DNA from: Ruminococcus sp. YE282 | Lineage (GTDB): Bacteria > Bacillota > Clostridia > Oscillospirales > Acutalibacteraceae | Direction: 5' to 3' | Assembly: GCA_900101355.1 (NCBI GenBank) | Contig: FMUV01000004.1 | Coordinates: 1-64,000, forward strand | Length of the DNA: 64,000 nt | Part shown: positions 16,666-27,038 of the stretch, piece after piece | How the letters are laid out: every line of letters begins with the position of its first letter | Position numbering within the stretch: the first letter of the stretch is position 1 | Position numbers and translations under genes: made by a program | Notes under the pieces: generated by a model | What the model saw: only the letters and a program-made list of their open reading frames with translations | Told to the model about the DNA's origin: nothing | Database searches by the model: none

Positions 16666-18538
16666 TGCTGCTCCTGTTTATCCCGCTGAGCCAAATAAGC
16701 AGAACCGATATATCTGCCGGTGAAACGCCGGAAATTCTTGACGCCTGTCCTATATTCAGCGGTTTTATTTTATTTAACTTTTCCTGTGCTTCCAGTCTGA
16801 GGCCTTTTATGTTTTTATAGTCAAAGTCGTTAGGCAGATGTTTCTTCTCAAGTTTTTTCATCTGCTCAACTTGTTTTAACTGCTTCTGAATATATCCTTC
16901 GTACTTAATATCAATTTCAACCTGTTCAAAAATATTCGGATTAAGCTTAGGACGCCCTGTGTCAACTGGCGCAAGGCACTCGTAATCAAGCTGAGGACGT
17001 TTCAGCAATTCTATAAGGCGCACACCCATTGTTATTTCAGATGTTTCACGTGAAACAAGTATCCTATTCACCTCATCTGTCGGAGAAATAACGGTTGATT
17101 TAAGTCGCTTTATTTCCTGCCTTTTCTGTTCCTGCTTTTCAAGAAAACGTTCATAACGCTCGTCACTGATTAATCCGATTTCGTGACCAAGCGGAGTAAG
17201 GCGTTCGTCGGCATTATCCTGACGAAGCACCAACCTATATTCACTGCGTGACGTCATCATTCTATAAGGTTCATTAGCGCCCTTTGTAACAAGGTCATCA
17301 ACCAATGTTCCGATATAAGAGTTGGCACGTGTGAAAACAACCTGCTCCCTGCCGAGCACTTTAAGCGCCGCATTAATTCCGGCAACAAGCCCCTGGGCAG
17401 CGGCCTCTTCATAACCCGAACTGCCATTAAATTGACCTGCACCAAACAAACCGTCAAACTCTTTATATTCAAGAGTTGGGTTCATCGCTAATGGGTCAAC
17501 ACAATCATACTCAATTGCATATGCAGGTCGCATGATTACGCAATGCTCCAAACCCTTAATTGTACGATAAAATTTAAGCTGAACTTCTTCGGGCAACGAC
17601 GAGCTCATTCCCTGCATATACATTTCTTCTGTATTCAAGCCGCACGGCTCAATAAAAAGCTGATGTCTGGGCTTATCTTTAAAGCGCATAACCTTGTCCT
17701 CAAAACTCGGACAGTAACGAGGTCCAATGCCCTCAATTTTTCCTGCATATAAAGGCGAACGATGAATATTATCAAGAATTATCTGCTTTGTTTTCTCATT
17801 CGTCCAACTTATATGGCAAACCGCCTTGTTCTCACCAAGACTTTCGGTTTCGTAAGAAAACGGCTGTGGCGGTTCGTCTCCACGCTGTTCTTCAAGGTCG
17901 GTAAAATCAATAGAACTTCTGAGAACTCGTGCAGGAGTACCTGTTTTAAAACGACGCAACGGAAGCCCAAGCTCTTTTAGGCTTTTGCCAAGTTCGGTTG
18001 CAGGGAAAATTCCGTCAGGTCCGCTTTCATAGGATACCTCACCGACAAATATTCTTCCGCCAAGATATGTACCTGTTGCAATTATAACGGTTTTACAATG
18101 ATATTGAGCCAACATACGTGTAACCAGCTCATATCCTCCGTCAATTTTTCTTATGTCGGTAATCTCAGCCTGATGAAGCTCAAGATTGGCTTGAAGTTCA
18201 AGCTTGTGCTTCATGGTTTCAGAATACTTACGTCTGTCAATCTGAGCACGCAAAGAATGAACCGCAGGACCCTTTCCCCTGTTTAACATTCTTGACTGCA
18301 AAAAACATTCGTCAGCTGTCTTACCCATCTCTCCGCCAAGAGCATCAATTTCACGAACCAAATGTCCCTTTGCCGTACCACCGATTGACGGATTGCAAGG
18401 ACAGTTTCCGACAGCATCCATATTTATTGTGAAAATAACAGTCTTACATCCAAGCCTTGCCGAAGCAAGCGCAGCTTCAATTCCGGCATGACCTGCTCCG
18501 ATTACTGCTACATCAAATTCTCCTGCAAAATACTCCAT
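16655..18538 (-). CDS. mnmG: tRNA uridine-5-carboxymethylaminomethyl modification enzyme MnmG (GidA)
   Basis: A 627-residue FAD protein. The dinucleotide motif GAGHAGIEAALASARLG starts near residue 14; CNPSIGGTAKGHLVREIDALGGEMG is the family signature, and the C-terminal helical domain binds MnmE. With MnmE it forms the cmnm5 group on U34 of tRNAs using methylene-THF and glycine. It follows mnmE in the origin arm. A perfect parS palindrome is embedded in its coding sequence at 17042-17057 without breaking the frame. Confidence 0.97.
   Translation of the reverse strand: MEYFAGEFDVAVIGAGHAGIEAALASARLGCKTVIFTINMDAVGNCPCNPSIGGTAKGHLVREIDALGGEMGKTADECFLQSRMLNRGKGPAVHSLRAQIDRRKYSETMKHKLELQANLELHQAEITDIRKIDGGYELVTRMLAQYHCKTVIIATGTYLGGRIFVGEVSYESGPDGIFPATELGKSLKELGLPLRRFKTGTPARVLRSSIDFTDLEEQRGDEPPQPFSYETESLGENKAVCHISWTNEKTKQIILDNIHRSPLYAGKIEGIGPRYCPSFEDKVMRFKDKPRHQLFIEPCGLNTEEMYMQGMSSSLPEEVQLKFYRTIKGLEHCVIMRPAYAIEYDCVDPLAMNPTLEYKEFDGLFGAGQFNGSSGYEEAAAQGLVAGINAALKVLGREQVVFTRANSYIGTLVDDLVTKGANEPYRMMTSRSEYRLVLRQDNADERLTPLGHEIGLISDERYERFLEKQEQKRQEIKRLKSTVISPTDEVNRILVSRETSEITMGVRLIELLKRPQLDYECLAPVDTGRPKLNPNIFEQVEIDIKYEGYIQKQLKQVEQMKKLEKKHLPNDFDYKNIKGLRLEAQEKLNKIKPLNIGQASRISGVSPADISVLLIWLSGINRSSNGN
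17042..17057. promoter_or_regulatory. parS centromere-like site 2 (inside mnmG)
   Basis: A second exact TGTTTCACGTGAAACA, 2.2 kb from the first and lying in the mnmG reading frame (encoding part of ...VSRETSE...). Confidence 0.95.
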
Positions 18539-18638
18539 TTTTCTCTCCGTTATCCAAAATCTATTTCAACATAATTAGCGCCATATAAAAACAGACGACT
18601 AACTTAACTTTATATAATAGTTATGCTGTTATGATTTA

Positions 18639-20021
18639 TCACTTGCCTACACAAAAATTGTGAAATACCCTGTCAATTACTTCATCGCTTGTTTTTTCTC
18701 CTGTTAATTCAAGCAGTTCCGATATTGCATCTTCAAGCGAAACAGTTATGGCATCATATGTCAAACCACACTTCACTGCCGATTTAGCTTCATCAACAGA
18801 CTTTAAAGCATTACTGACGGCAATTCTCTGTCTTTCATTAGAGAGAATACCGTCGCTTGGATTAAGGTTTGACGTTCCTGCAATTTCTGCAACAGCCGAA
18901 GTAATTTCATCCTTACCCTCACCGTTAGCGGCAGAAGTAAAAATAACCTTATTTACTTTTGACTTAATCAGCTCAACATCAAGCTTTTGGGGCAAATCAC
19001 TCTTATTTATAATTGCAATAGTAGGAATATCCGAAGCAAGATTCAACAGATTTAAATCCTCATCATCAAGCTCACTGCTGTTATCAAACACAGCAAGCAA
19101 AAGTCTGCACTGTTCAAGGCGTTTTCTCGCTCTGTCAACACCGATTTTTTCAACCATATCATTTGTATCGTGAAGACCTGCTGTATCGCTTAGCTTTAAA
19201 ATTACGTCGCCGACAAGCACAGTGTCCTCAACAACATCTCGGGTTGTTCCGGGAATATCAGTAACAATGCTTTTGTCGCAACCGGCAAGCAGATTCATAA
19301 GCGTGCTTTTGCCAACATTAGGTCGCCCGGCAATAACCGTATCTATCCCCTGTTTTACTGCCTGACCGCTGTCATAAGTATCAAGCAATTTCTGTAATTG
19401 ATTCTGCGCATTATTACACACGTCCAAAATCATATCATCGGAAACTTCTGCAATATCCTCCTCAGGATAATCAGCCCAAGCAGACAAATGCGCCGTAAGC
19501 GACAACAAGCTTTCTTTTATCTCATCAATTTTACGTCTGACAACTCCGTCCTTAACAAAAAGAGCGGCACGAGCGGCAATTCTGCTTTTGGCGCTTATAA
19601 TGTCAATTACAGCTTCGGCCTCTGTCAAATCAATTTTTCCGTTTAAAAATGCACGCTTTGTAAACTCACCTGCCTGAGCCGGGACTGCACCGGCTTCAAA
19701 GACAGCCCGCAAAACCTGCTGAGTTATAAACACTCCGCCGTGGCAGGACAATTCAACAACATCTTCGCCCGTATAACTATGGGGTGCTTTAAACACAAGC
19801 GCAACGGCTTCGTCAACTTCTTTGTTATCTTGGTTGACGATTTTGCCGAAAGCAGCGGTATAACCTTTCATTGACGAAAGTTTCTTGCCGTTGACACCGC
19901 AAAACACCTTGTCTCCGATTGCCACAGCCTGTTCGCCCGAAATACGAATTACGCCTATTCCGCCTTCGCCCTGAGCCGTACTGATTGCGGCAATGGTTTT
20001 GTCAGAAATAAAATTACTCAT
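18639..20021 (-). CDS. mnmE: tRNA modification GTPase MnmE (TrmE)
   Basis: A 460-residue GTPase: N-terminal tetrahydrofolate-binding domain (GGIGVIRISG, CHGGVFITQQVL), helical domain, inserted G domain with GRPNVGKST (P loop), DIPGTTRD (switch), DTAG and NKSD, and the C-terminal CVGK tetrad, the family's catalytic Cys motif C(I/L/V)GK. It works with MnmG on wobble uridine. The gene lies 42 nt downstream of jag and 100 nt upstream of mnmG. Confidence 0.97.
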   Translation of the reverse strand: MSNFISDKTIAAISTAQGEGGIGVIRISGEQAVAIGDKVFCGVNGKKLSSMKGYTAAFGKIVNQDNKEVDEAVALVFKAPHSYTGEDVVELSCHGGVFITQQVLRAVFEAGAVPAQAGEFTKRAFLNGKIDLTEAEAVIDIISAKSRIAARAALFVKDGVVRRKIDEIKESLLSLTAHLSAWADYPEEDIAEVSDDMILDVCNNAQNQLQKLLDTYDSGQAVKQGIDTVIAGRPNVGKSTLMNLLAGCDKSIVTDIPGTTRDVVEDTVLVGDVILKLSDTAGLHDTNDMVEKIGVDRARKRLEQCRLLLAVFDNSSELDDEDLNLLNLASDIPTIAIINKSDLPQKLDVELIKSKVNKVIFTSAANGEGKDEITSAVAEIAGTSNLNPSDGILSNERQRIAVSNALKSVDEAKSAVKCGLTYDAITVSLEDAISELLELTGEKTSDEVIDRVFHNFCVGK

Positions 20022-20062
20022 AAAATCACCAAAAAAAAGGGCGGATAAATCCGCCCAAAATT

Positions 20063-20857
20063 TTATTTATCAATATCTATTCTGTCGTAAAGTCCGTTTT
20101 CTCCGCCTTCGTTGAGCGGCTTTCTGTCGGGATTAACGGGAGCAGGATGTGAACTGCGGTTTGCATTGTAAGGACGTCTGCCTCCTCTGCCTCTGCCGTA
20201 GTTATCTCTGCGGAAATTGTTCCTTACCTTTGGGTCAGGTCCAATCACAACGTGACGGTTTGCATTTTCGCCTTCGCTCCAAGAAATTGCACCGTTAACC
20301 TTTTGAACGGCAGTATGAATAATTCTTCTTTCATACGGATTCATAGGCTCAAGGTTTGACTTTCTTCCTGTTTTTGAAGCCTTAATTGCAAGCTTTCTGC
20401 CAAGAATTTCAAGAGTCTTTTCACGTTTTTCTCTGTAATTTCCGGTATCAATAGTAACCTTAAGGTAATCATCTTTACCGTGATTGGCAACCAAACTTGT
20501 AAGATATTGCAAGGAATCAAGAGTCTCGCCTCTTCTGCCGATAACAAATCCGACTTCTTCGCCTGAAAGGTCAAATTTTACGCCGTCATCTGTAACAGTT
20601 TTTTCGATAGCAATATCGGAAAGTCCCATTTTATCAAGAACATTTCTCAAAAACTCGTCTGCCTTATCTTCGGAAGATTCAGGCAAAGTAACCTTTACTT
20701 TAGCAGGAGCACCGCCGAACAAACCGAATTTCTTCTTTTCGGCACGCTGAATAAGTTCAAACTCAACATCAGCCGACTCATCAAGTCCAAGCTGTTTTTT
20801 AGCATCATTAAGGGCGTCAAGTTCAGTTTCACCAACGCCGATTGCTTCACGTATCAC
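20063..20857 (-). CDS. jag: RNA-binding protein Jag/KhpB
   Basis: A 264-residue protein with the Jag order: an N-terminal Jag_N domain (about residues 1-50, GVGETELDALNDAKKQLGL), a KH domain with GFVIGRRGETLDSLQYL (about 103-119) and an R3H domain (MNPYERRIIHTAVQ...RHVVIGPDP). The C-terminal tail is Arg/Gly/Asn-rich and disordered. KhpB binds small RNAs and mRNAs with KhpA and affects cell elongation in streptococci. It sits directly downstream of yidC, its normal place. Confidence 0.95.
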   Translation of the reverse strand: MIREAIGVGETELDALNDAKKQLGLDESADVEFELIQRAEKKKFGLFGGAPAKVKVTLPESSEDKADEFLRNVLDKMGLSDIAIEKTVTDDGVKFDLSGEEVGFVIGRRGETLDSLQYLTSLVANHGKDDYLKVTIDTGNYREKREKTLEILGRKLAIKASKTGRKSNLEPMNPYERRIIHTAVQKVNGAISWSEGENANRHVVIGPDPKVRNNFRRDNYGRGRGGRRPYNANRSSHPAPVNPDRKPLNEGGENGLYDRIDIDK

Positions 20858-20924
20858 GTTAATTCTCCTTCTTAATATATTAATTGTAAAACATCTGCTC
20901 TGTTATACAAAGACATTCATAGCA

Positions 20925-21923
20925 TTATTTTTTCTTCTTTTTAGAAGACTTAGTATTTGAAGCGTTATTGCTTGCTTCCGGTAACTCATGTGGAGCATAA
21001 ACATACGGAACGGCTGCTTCGTTTTGATAGAGCAACGCAACGTGTCTTGCCTCGGAGTTTGCTGTAAGATTTGCCGGACTGAACACTTTGCCGAGTACAA
21101 TCGACTGAACAAGGCTTAAAAGTGCCGAAATAATCCAGTAAAAGGCAACGGCTGCCGGAACAGTGTATGCGATATAAGCAGAGAACAAAGGCAAGGCAAA
21201 AAGCATAACCTTCATACAGCCCATCTGCTGATTCATCTGATTGCCGTTGATTTTTTGCATAATAATCTGTGAACCGACGTTTGACAAGAAGCACAATACA
21301 GGGAAAATTATATATCCTGACAGGAATCCGTAATCGCTTGGTATTGCCAGCAAGTCAACTCCGAATGTGCTAAAACCGTTTTCAAACATCTGGATTTGAG
21401 CAATTTCAGAAGAACTGAACAAGCCCTGAATTGTGTCGGTGTTCACAATGTTTGGAAATACATTAAGCAAGCTAACCTGTTGATATGTCGGGTTTGCATT
21501 TGTTACATAACCCGGAATTGTGTTTACGTAATTGATAGCCTGCTGAACGCTGTCGCTGTTAAGATGAAGCGTGTTTGTAAGCGGATATGCAACGGCATAA
21601 AACACGCCCAAAATTACTATAAGCGGAATGATTGTTGTAAGGCATCCGCCCATGGGCTTTACGCCCTCTTTTTCATAGAGCTTGTTAAGCTCTTCCTGAG
21701 CCTTTTGGCTGTTGTTGGCATACTGCTCTCTTATTGCCTGCTGCTTTTTGCTCAGCCTTGCAGTACCTGCCATAGATTTTTGCTGTTTAATTGAAAACGG
21801 AAACAGCAAAAGTTTAATAATCAGCGTAAATAATACAATTGAAAGTCCGAAGTTCTGAATTACATAGAAGATGCCCCATAAAATATATCCGAGAAATCCT
21901 CCGAGAAATCCAAAAATTTGCAT
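20925..21923 (-). CDS. yidC: Membrane protein insertase YidC (Oxa1 family)
   Basis: A 332-residue Oxa1/YidC protein. The first helix starts at once (no typical lipoprotein signal), followed by the conserved hydrophilic-groove helix with FSIKQQKSMAGTARLSKKQQ (cytoplasmic hairpin), MGGCLTTIIPLIVILGVFYA (TM) and the last two TMs (about 225-275). The C-terminus is Lys-rich (SSKKKKK). It inserts proteins alone or with SecYEG. Position after yidD and before jag is canonical. Confidence 0.95.
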   Translation of the reverse strand: MQIFGFLGGFLGYILWGIFYVIQNFGLSIVLFTLIIKLLLFPFSIKQQKSMAGTARLSKKQQAIREQYANNSQKAQEELNKLYEKEGVKPMGGCLTTIIPLIVILGVFYAVAYPLTNTLHLNSDSVQQAINYVNTIPGYVTNANPTYQQVSLLNVFPNIVNTDTIQGLFSSSEIAQIQMFENGFSTFGVDLLAIPSDYGFLSGYIIFPVLCFLSNVGSQIIMQKINGNQMNQQMGCMKVMLFALPLFSAYIAYTVPAAVAFYWIISALLSLVQSIVLGKVFSPANLTANSEARHVALLYQNEAAVPYVYAPHELPEASNNASNTKSSKKKKK

Positions 21924-21985
21924 ATTCTACCTCACTTTAGGGCAGCACTCAAACATCACGCCGGATTGCGGCATAACCTGCCCGA

Positions 21986-22213
21986 TTAATGCCTATTCTT
22001 TTTTTCGGGTACGGGGTCGTATCCACCCTTTGAAAACGGATTGCAGCGCAAAATTCTCCAAATCGTAAGTGCAGAACCCTTTAGCGCACCAAAACGTTCA
22101 ATGGCTTCAAGACCATATTCGGAACAAGTCGGAATATACTTGCAGCTTGGCTTTGTATACGGAGAAATAGCAGCTCTGTAAAATCTGATAATTGCCAGAA
22201 GAACCTTTTTCAT
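21986..22213 (-). CDS. yidD: Membrane protein insertion efficiency factor YidD
   Basis: A 75-residue protein with the whole YidD signature: [30 protein letters not shown], and [16 protein letters not shown] at the C-terminus. It is an amphipathic inner-face membrane protein that helps YidC. The gene lies between rnpA and yidC. Confidence 0.96.
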   Translation of the reverse strand: MKKVLLAIIRFYRAAISPYTKPSCKYIPTCSEYGLEAIERFGALKGSALTIWRILRCNPFSKGGYDPVPEKKNRH

Positions 22214-22234
22214 TATTATATACTGCCCTCAAAC

Positions 22235-22579
22235 TTATAAAGACTGTTTTAAAACATTAGCGGCAGCAAGGTGCTGCCTCATCGCCTTGTAAACAACATT
22301 TGATTTAACATAAGGCGTTTTGCCTCTGGCAACAAAAATAATATCGTATCCCTGTTTAAGTTCGGGATAAAGCTCATAATATGCCGCTCTGATAACTCTT
22401 CTTGCTCTTGTGCGCTTTACCGCTTTGCCGATTTTTTTGCCTGTGGTGATTCCAAAACGCAGGTTATTGTGTTTGCTTTTCAATACATAAGTCACCAAAA
22501 CAGGACTTACATAGGATTTTCCACGTCTGTAAAGCCTTGAAAAATCCCTGTTTTCCTTTATTGTGATATATTCACTCAT
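22235..22579 (-). CDS. rnpA: Ribonuclease P protein component
   Basis: 114 residues from the ATG at 22579 (an ATG 12 nt upstream is possible but the family begins with ...ENRDFSRLYRRGKS). It shows RFGITTGKKIGKAVKRTRARRVIRAAYYEL, the RNR-containing RNase P motif in a variant form, and basic surface residues. It assists RNase P RNA in 5' tRNA processing. It lies 66 nt after rpmH, with a weak hairpin between. Confidence 0.96.
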   Translation of the reverse strand: MSEYITIKENRDFSRLYRRGKSYVSPVLVTYVLKSKHNNLRFGITTGKKIGKAVKRTRARRVIRAAYYELYPELKQGYDIIFVARGKTPYVKSNVVYKAMRQHLAAANVLKQSL

Positions 22580-22609
22580 AAACAATACCATCAGGCAACT
22601 TAATTGTCA

Positions 22610-22641
22610 AAAAAGAAAGACCACCGATTAAAAGTGGCCTA
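22610..22641 (-). terminator. Weak hairpin between rpmH and rnpA
   Basis: On the minus strand AGGCCAC / GTGGTCT (7 bp with one G-U) followed by TTTCTTTTTT. A partial terminator here would set a higher level of L34 than RnpA. Confidence 0.55.
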
Positions 22642-22645
22642 TTCT

Positions 22646-22780
22646 TTAGTAAGACAACCTTTTTCTACCTTTAGCTCTTCTTCTTGATAAAACCTTCTGT
22701 CCGTTAGAAGTGGACATTCTCTTTCTGAAGCCGTGCTCTTTCTTTCTGTGGAGCTTTTTTGGCTGATATGTTCTCAACAT
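22646..22780 (-). CDS. rpmH: 50S ribosomal protein L34
   Basis: A 44-residue protein read from the minus strand, starting [20 protein letters not shown] and ending in KGRKRLSY, a full-length L34 (usual length 44-46). AGGGAGG precedes the ATG. It heads the origin-arm operon and lies about 65 nt from a near-consensus promoter. Confidence 0.98.
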   Translation of the reverse strand: MLRTYQPKKLHRKKEHGFRKRMSTSNGQKVLSRRRAKGRKRLSY

Positions 22781-22836
22781 AATTGAAAACCTCCCTTCAA
22801 TCTTTCGGTATTCGGTATATAACCTTGCAATATAGC

Positions 22837-22865
22837 ATTATACCTTAATTTTTTGATTTCGTCAA
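22837..22865 (-). promoter_or_regulatory. Promoter of the rpmH operon
   Basis: Minus strand TTGACG (22860-22865), 17-nt spacer, TATAAT (22837-22842). Confidence 0.8.
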
Positions 22866-23022
22866 CACTTTTTTCACATTAAGAAATAAAATAATTATAA
22901 ACTTAATAATGCGGCAGAAAGCCGTTTTTCACAATGCAATTCACTGAACAAATTATCCTAAAATATTCACCCTGCAATAACAATTCAAAACATAAAAACA
23001 ATCAAAAAAACAAATAAAAGTG

Positions 23023-23051
23023 TTGATAACACAATGCAAGTTTGATATAAT
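23023..23051 (+). promoter_or_regulatory. Promoter of guaB
   Basis: TTGATA (23023-23028), 17-nt spacer, TATAAT (23046-23051), 47 nt before the guaB ATG. No purine-riboswitch or PurBox sequence is seen. Confidence 0.75.
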
Positions 23052-23053
23052 AA

Positions 23054-24580
<1,527 letters not shown>

Positions 24581-24599
24581 TATAAAGGATTGATACACT

Positions 24600-25556
24600 A
24601 TGTACAGACTTGGCATTGACCTTGGCGGAACAAACATTGTTGCAGGCGTGGTTGACGATGTAAAGCACAAAATTATTGCAAAAGCTTCCTGCAAAACAGC
24701 GGTTCCGCGCCCCGAAAGCGAAATCTGTGACAGTATGGCTGAAGTTGCCCTTAAGGCAATCGAAAAGGCAAAGATTACCATTGATGATATAAAATCAGTC
24801 GGTATCGGCGTTCCCGGCGCAGTTAATCCAAAAACCGGAGTTATTGAGTACTCTGCAAACCTTTTCTTCCATAACTGGGAAGTAGTAAAAATGATGGAAG
24901 AAAGACTTAACAAAAGAGTATTTATTGAAAACGACGCAAATGCGGCAGCTTTGGGCGAATATCTTGCGGGAAGCGCAAAAGGCGCAAAGAATGCCGTTGC
25001 AATCACACTCGGCACAGGCGTTGGCGGCGGTATTATTATCGACGGCAAAATTTACAGCGGTTCAAACTTTGCTGGTGCAGAGCTTGGACATATGGTTATT
25101 GTAAAGGACGGCAAAAAATGTGCCTGCGGCAGAAGAGGCTGTTGGGAGACCTACGCTTCCGCAACGGGACTTATTAACCTGACAAAGCAAAAAATTCTGT
25201 CTGAGAAGCTCGAATTCAGCTATATGCTGAAAATGTGTGACGGTGATATTAACAAGGTTGACGGAAGAACGGCGTTTGACGCAATGCGTGACGGTGACCC
25301 GACAGCAAGAGCTGTTGTTGAAGAATACATCAGCTACCTTGCCTGCGGACTTGTAAATATCATCAATATTTTCCAGCCTGATGTTCTTTGCATCGGCGGC
25401 GGAATTTCCAACGAGGGCGAAAACCTTCTTGGTCCGCTTCGTGTAATCGTTGAAAGAGAGCGTTACACAAAGCACAATGATAAGCAAACCGTTATTTGCA
25501 AGTGTACACTTGGCAACGACGCCGGAATCATCGGTGCAGCTAACTGTTACGAATAA
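24600..25556 (+). CDS. glcK: ROK-family glucokinase
   Basis: A 318-residue ROK kinase: N-terminal phosphate motif DLGGTNIVAGVV, catalytic-base region ENDANAAALGEYLAG, the GTGVGGGIIIDGKIYSG loop, the sugar-binding GAELGHM and the zinc motif CACGRRGCWETYAS (about residues 176-189). It should phosphorylate glucose to glucose-6-phosphate with ATP. Cotranscribed with guaB and ended by a terminator. The free glucose made by the GH13 glucosidase and MalQ elsewhere in the window would feed it. A related hexose or N-acetylmannosamine kinase cannot be excluded. Confidence 0.88.
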   Translation: MYRLGIDLGGTNIVAGVVDDVKHKIIAKASCKTAVPRPESEICDSMAEVALKAIEKAKITIDDIKSVGIGVPGAVNPKTGVIEYSANLFFHNWEVVKMMEERLNKRVFIENDANAAALGEYLAGSAKGAKNAVAITLGTGVGGGIIIDGKIYSGSNFAGAELGHMVIVKDGKKCACGRRGCWETYASATGLINLTKQKILSEKLEFSYMLKMCDGDINKVDGRTAFDAMRDGDPTARAVVEEYISYLACGLVNIINIFQPDVLCIGGGISNEGENLLGPLRVIVERERYTKHNDKQTVICKCTLGNDAGIIGAANCYE

Positions 25557-25575
25557 ACTTGTTTAACAAACATTT

Positions 25576-25610
25576 GGGAGAACGCTTAAAGCGTTCTCCT
25601 TTTTATTTTA
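25576..25610 (+). terminator. Terminator of guaB-glcK
   Basis: GGAGAACGC / GCGTTCTCC stem (25577-25585 with 25591-25599) plus TTTTTATTTT. Confidence 0.88.
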
Positions 25611-25617
25611 CTGACAA

Positions 25618-25657
25618 AAAAACTCCCGTCACCAAACTGAGTGACGGGAGTTTTTGT
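25618..25657. terminator. Terminator of the relQ two-component operon (bidirectional)
   Basis: A 12-bp stem (AACTCCCGTCAC / GTGACGGGAGTT, 25621-25632 with 25641-25652) with A/T tails on both sides. On the minus strand it ends the histidine-kinase transcript. Confidence 0.85.
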
Positions 25658-25679
25658 ATAAACCTTGCATTTAAAAAAT

Positions 25680-27035
25680 TCAGTTAGATTTTTCATATTT
25701 TTTAATTTGTCTTTTAATCGGCAGTTTAACTGTGAAGCACACCTTATCTTCACGATTTGCGGCGCTGATTTTCCCCCTGTGTTGGTCAACTACCGTTTTG
25801 GCAATTGATAAACCGATTCCGTAACCGCCTGTCTCTTTTGAACGAGAAGAATCCGTGCGATAAAATCTGTCAAACAGATGCTTCATATCATCCTGACTGA
25901 GCTTTTCACTTGTGTTTGCAACCTCAAGCTTTGCGTACGAAAGCGTTGAGTCAAGACAAACGTCAATTTCTCCGCCGCTTGAACAATATTTTACCGCATT
26001 ATCACAAAGTACGGAAACGAGCCGTTCCAGTCCTTTGGCGTTGCCTATAACTTTAATGCCAGGTTTTATGTTAAGAATTAATTTTTTATCTTGGCTCTCT
26101 GCCCTTGTCATAAAATCAGAAACTTTTTCTTCAACAAGCGATGAAAAATCAATCTCAGAAAATTCTTCCTTTCGCTCTGCTTCACTGTCCATACGGGAAA
26201 GCGTGAGCATTTCTTCAACAAGACCGCTCATATTGTTTACTTGGCGCTTAATTTTATCAATCGTCGGATTTTCACCCATAGTAAGTTCAAGAACGTCGGC
26301 ATTCACCTGAATTGCGGCAAGCGGAGTTTTAAGTTCATGGCTTGCATCGGTTATGAAACGCTTCTGAAGTTCAAGATTTTTTTGGAGCGGTGCAATGACC
26401 TGCTTTGATGTTATCCACACAAATGCAGTTGCAATAATCATTGCAATTGAGGCAATAAAAATTGATGTACGAGTCAAACTGTTTCTTGATTCAATCATTG
26501 AATAACAATCAACAAAATAAATTCTTGTTTTATCTTCTTCAGGAACCTTTAAATAATAGTATTTTCCCGAGTGACTTTCCAAACTGCTGCTCTTTACGGC
26601 GGCGTGAACATAATTTTGCACATCATAAACGGACTGTGCGGCAATGTGAGAAAGATCTTCGTCAATGATAATGTTGTTATCATCAAGCAACACCCAAAAA
26701 TAACGTGTTGTGTAACGAGTTTCGTCTGAAAATCTAAGTCCAAATCCCAAATCAGAAAAATCCGAATCAAAGTGCTGGATTTTCTCATCATCGGTTGCAG
26801 AATCATTATCAGAAATAATTTTAATCTGAGTATTATCCTCGCCGTTTTCTGAAGAACTGTCTACCACCTTGGGAATTATGCCGCCGTATTTTTCAAGCAT
26901 AGATAATAATTGATGCGCATTACGGTTAATCTGAGTTGTAAACCCAATGTTGATTGCAGCAACAATCAACACCGTGATAAACAAAAAAGCCCCCAGTTCA
27001 ATTAAAATTATGTGCCAGCGCAATTTTTTGAACAT
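25680..27035 (-). CDS. Membrane sensor histidine kinase (relQ operon)
   Basis: A 451-residue kinase: TM1 about 10-32, an extracytoplasmic domain of about 155 residues rich in Asp/Glu, TM2 about 190-209, no obvious HAMP (a short linker), H-box DASHELKTPLA with His233, N box (CDNAVKYC), G1 and G2 (GGYGIGLSIAKTVVDQH). The family resembles the VanS/CiaH-type HisKA kinases. The gene starts 3 nt after the regulator stop, so the pair is coupled. The sensor domain is unassigned. Confidence 0.94.
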   Translation of the reverse strand: MFKKLRWHIILIELGAFLFITVLIVAAINIGFTTQINRNAHQLLSMLEKYGGIIPKVVDSSSENGEDNTQIKIISDNDSATDDEKIQHFDSDFSDLGFGLRFSDETRYTTRYFWVLLDDNNIIIDEDLSHIAAQSVYDVQNYVHAAVKSSSLESHSGKYYYLKVPEEDKTRIYFVDCYSMIESRNSLTRTSIFIASIAMIIATAFVWITSKQVIAPLQKNLELQKRFITDASHELKTPLAAIQVNADVLELTMGENPTIDKIKRQVNNMSGLVEEMLTLSRMDSEAERKEEFSEIDFSSLVEEKVSDFMTRAESQDKKLILNIKPGIKVIGNAKGLERLVSVLCDNAVKYCSSGGEIDVCLDSTLSYAKLEVANTSEKLSQDDMKHLFDRFYRTDSSRSKETGGYGIGLSIAKTVVDQHRGKISAANREDKVCFTVKLPIKRQIKKYEKSN

Positions 27036-27038
27036 AGC

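Noticed and set aside
26411..26419. Perfect DnaA box TTATCCACA
   Set aside because: A single site inside a kinase gene with no neighbours; expected by chance in 64 kb.
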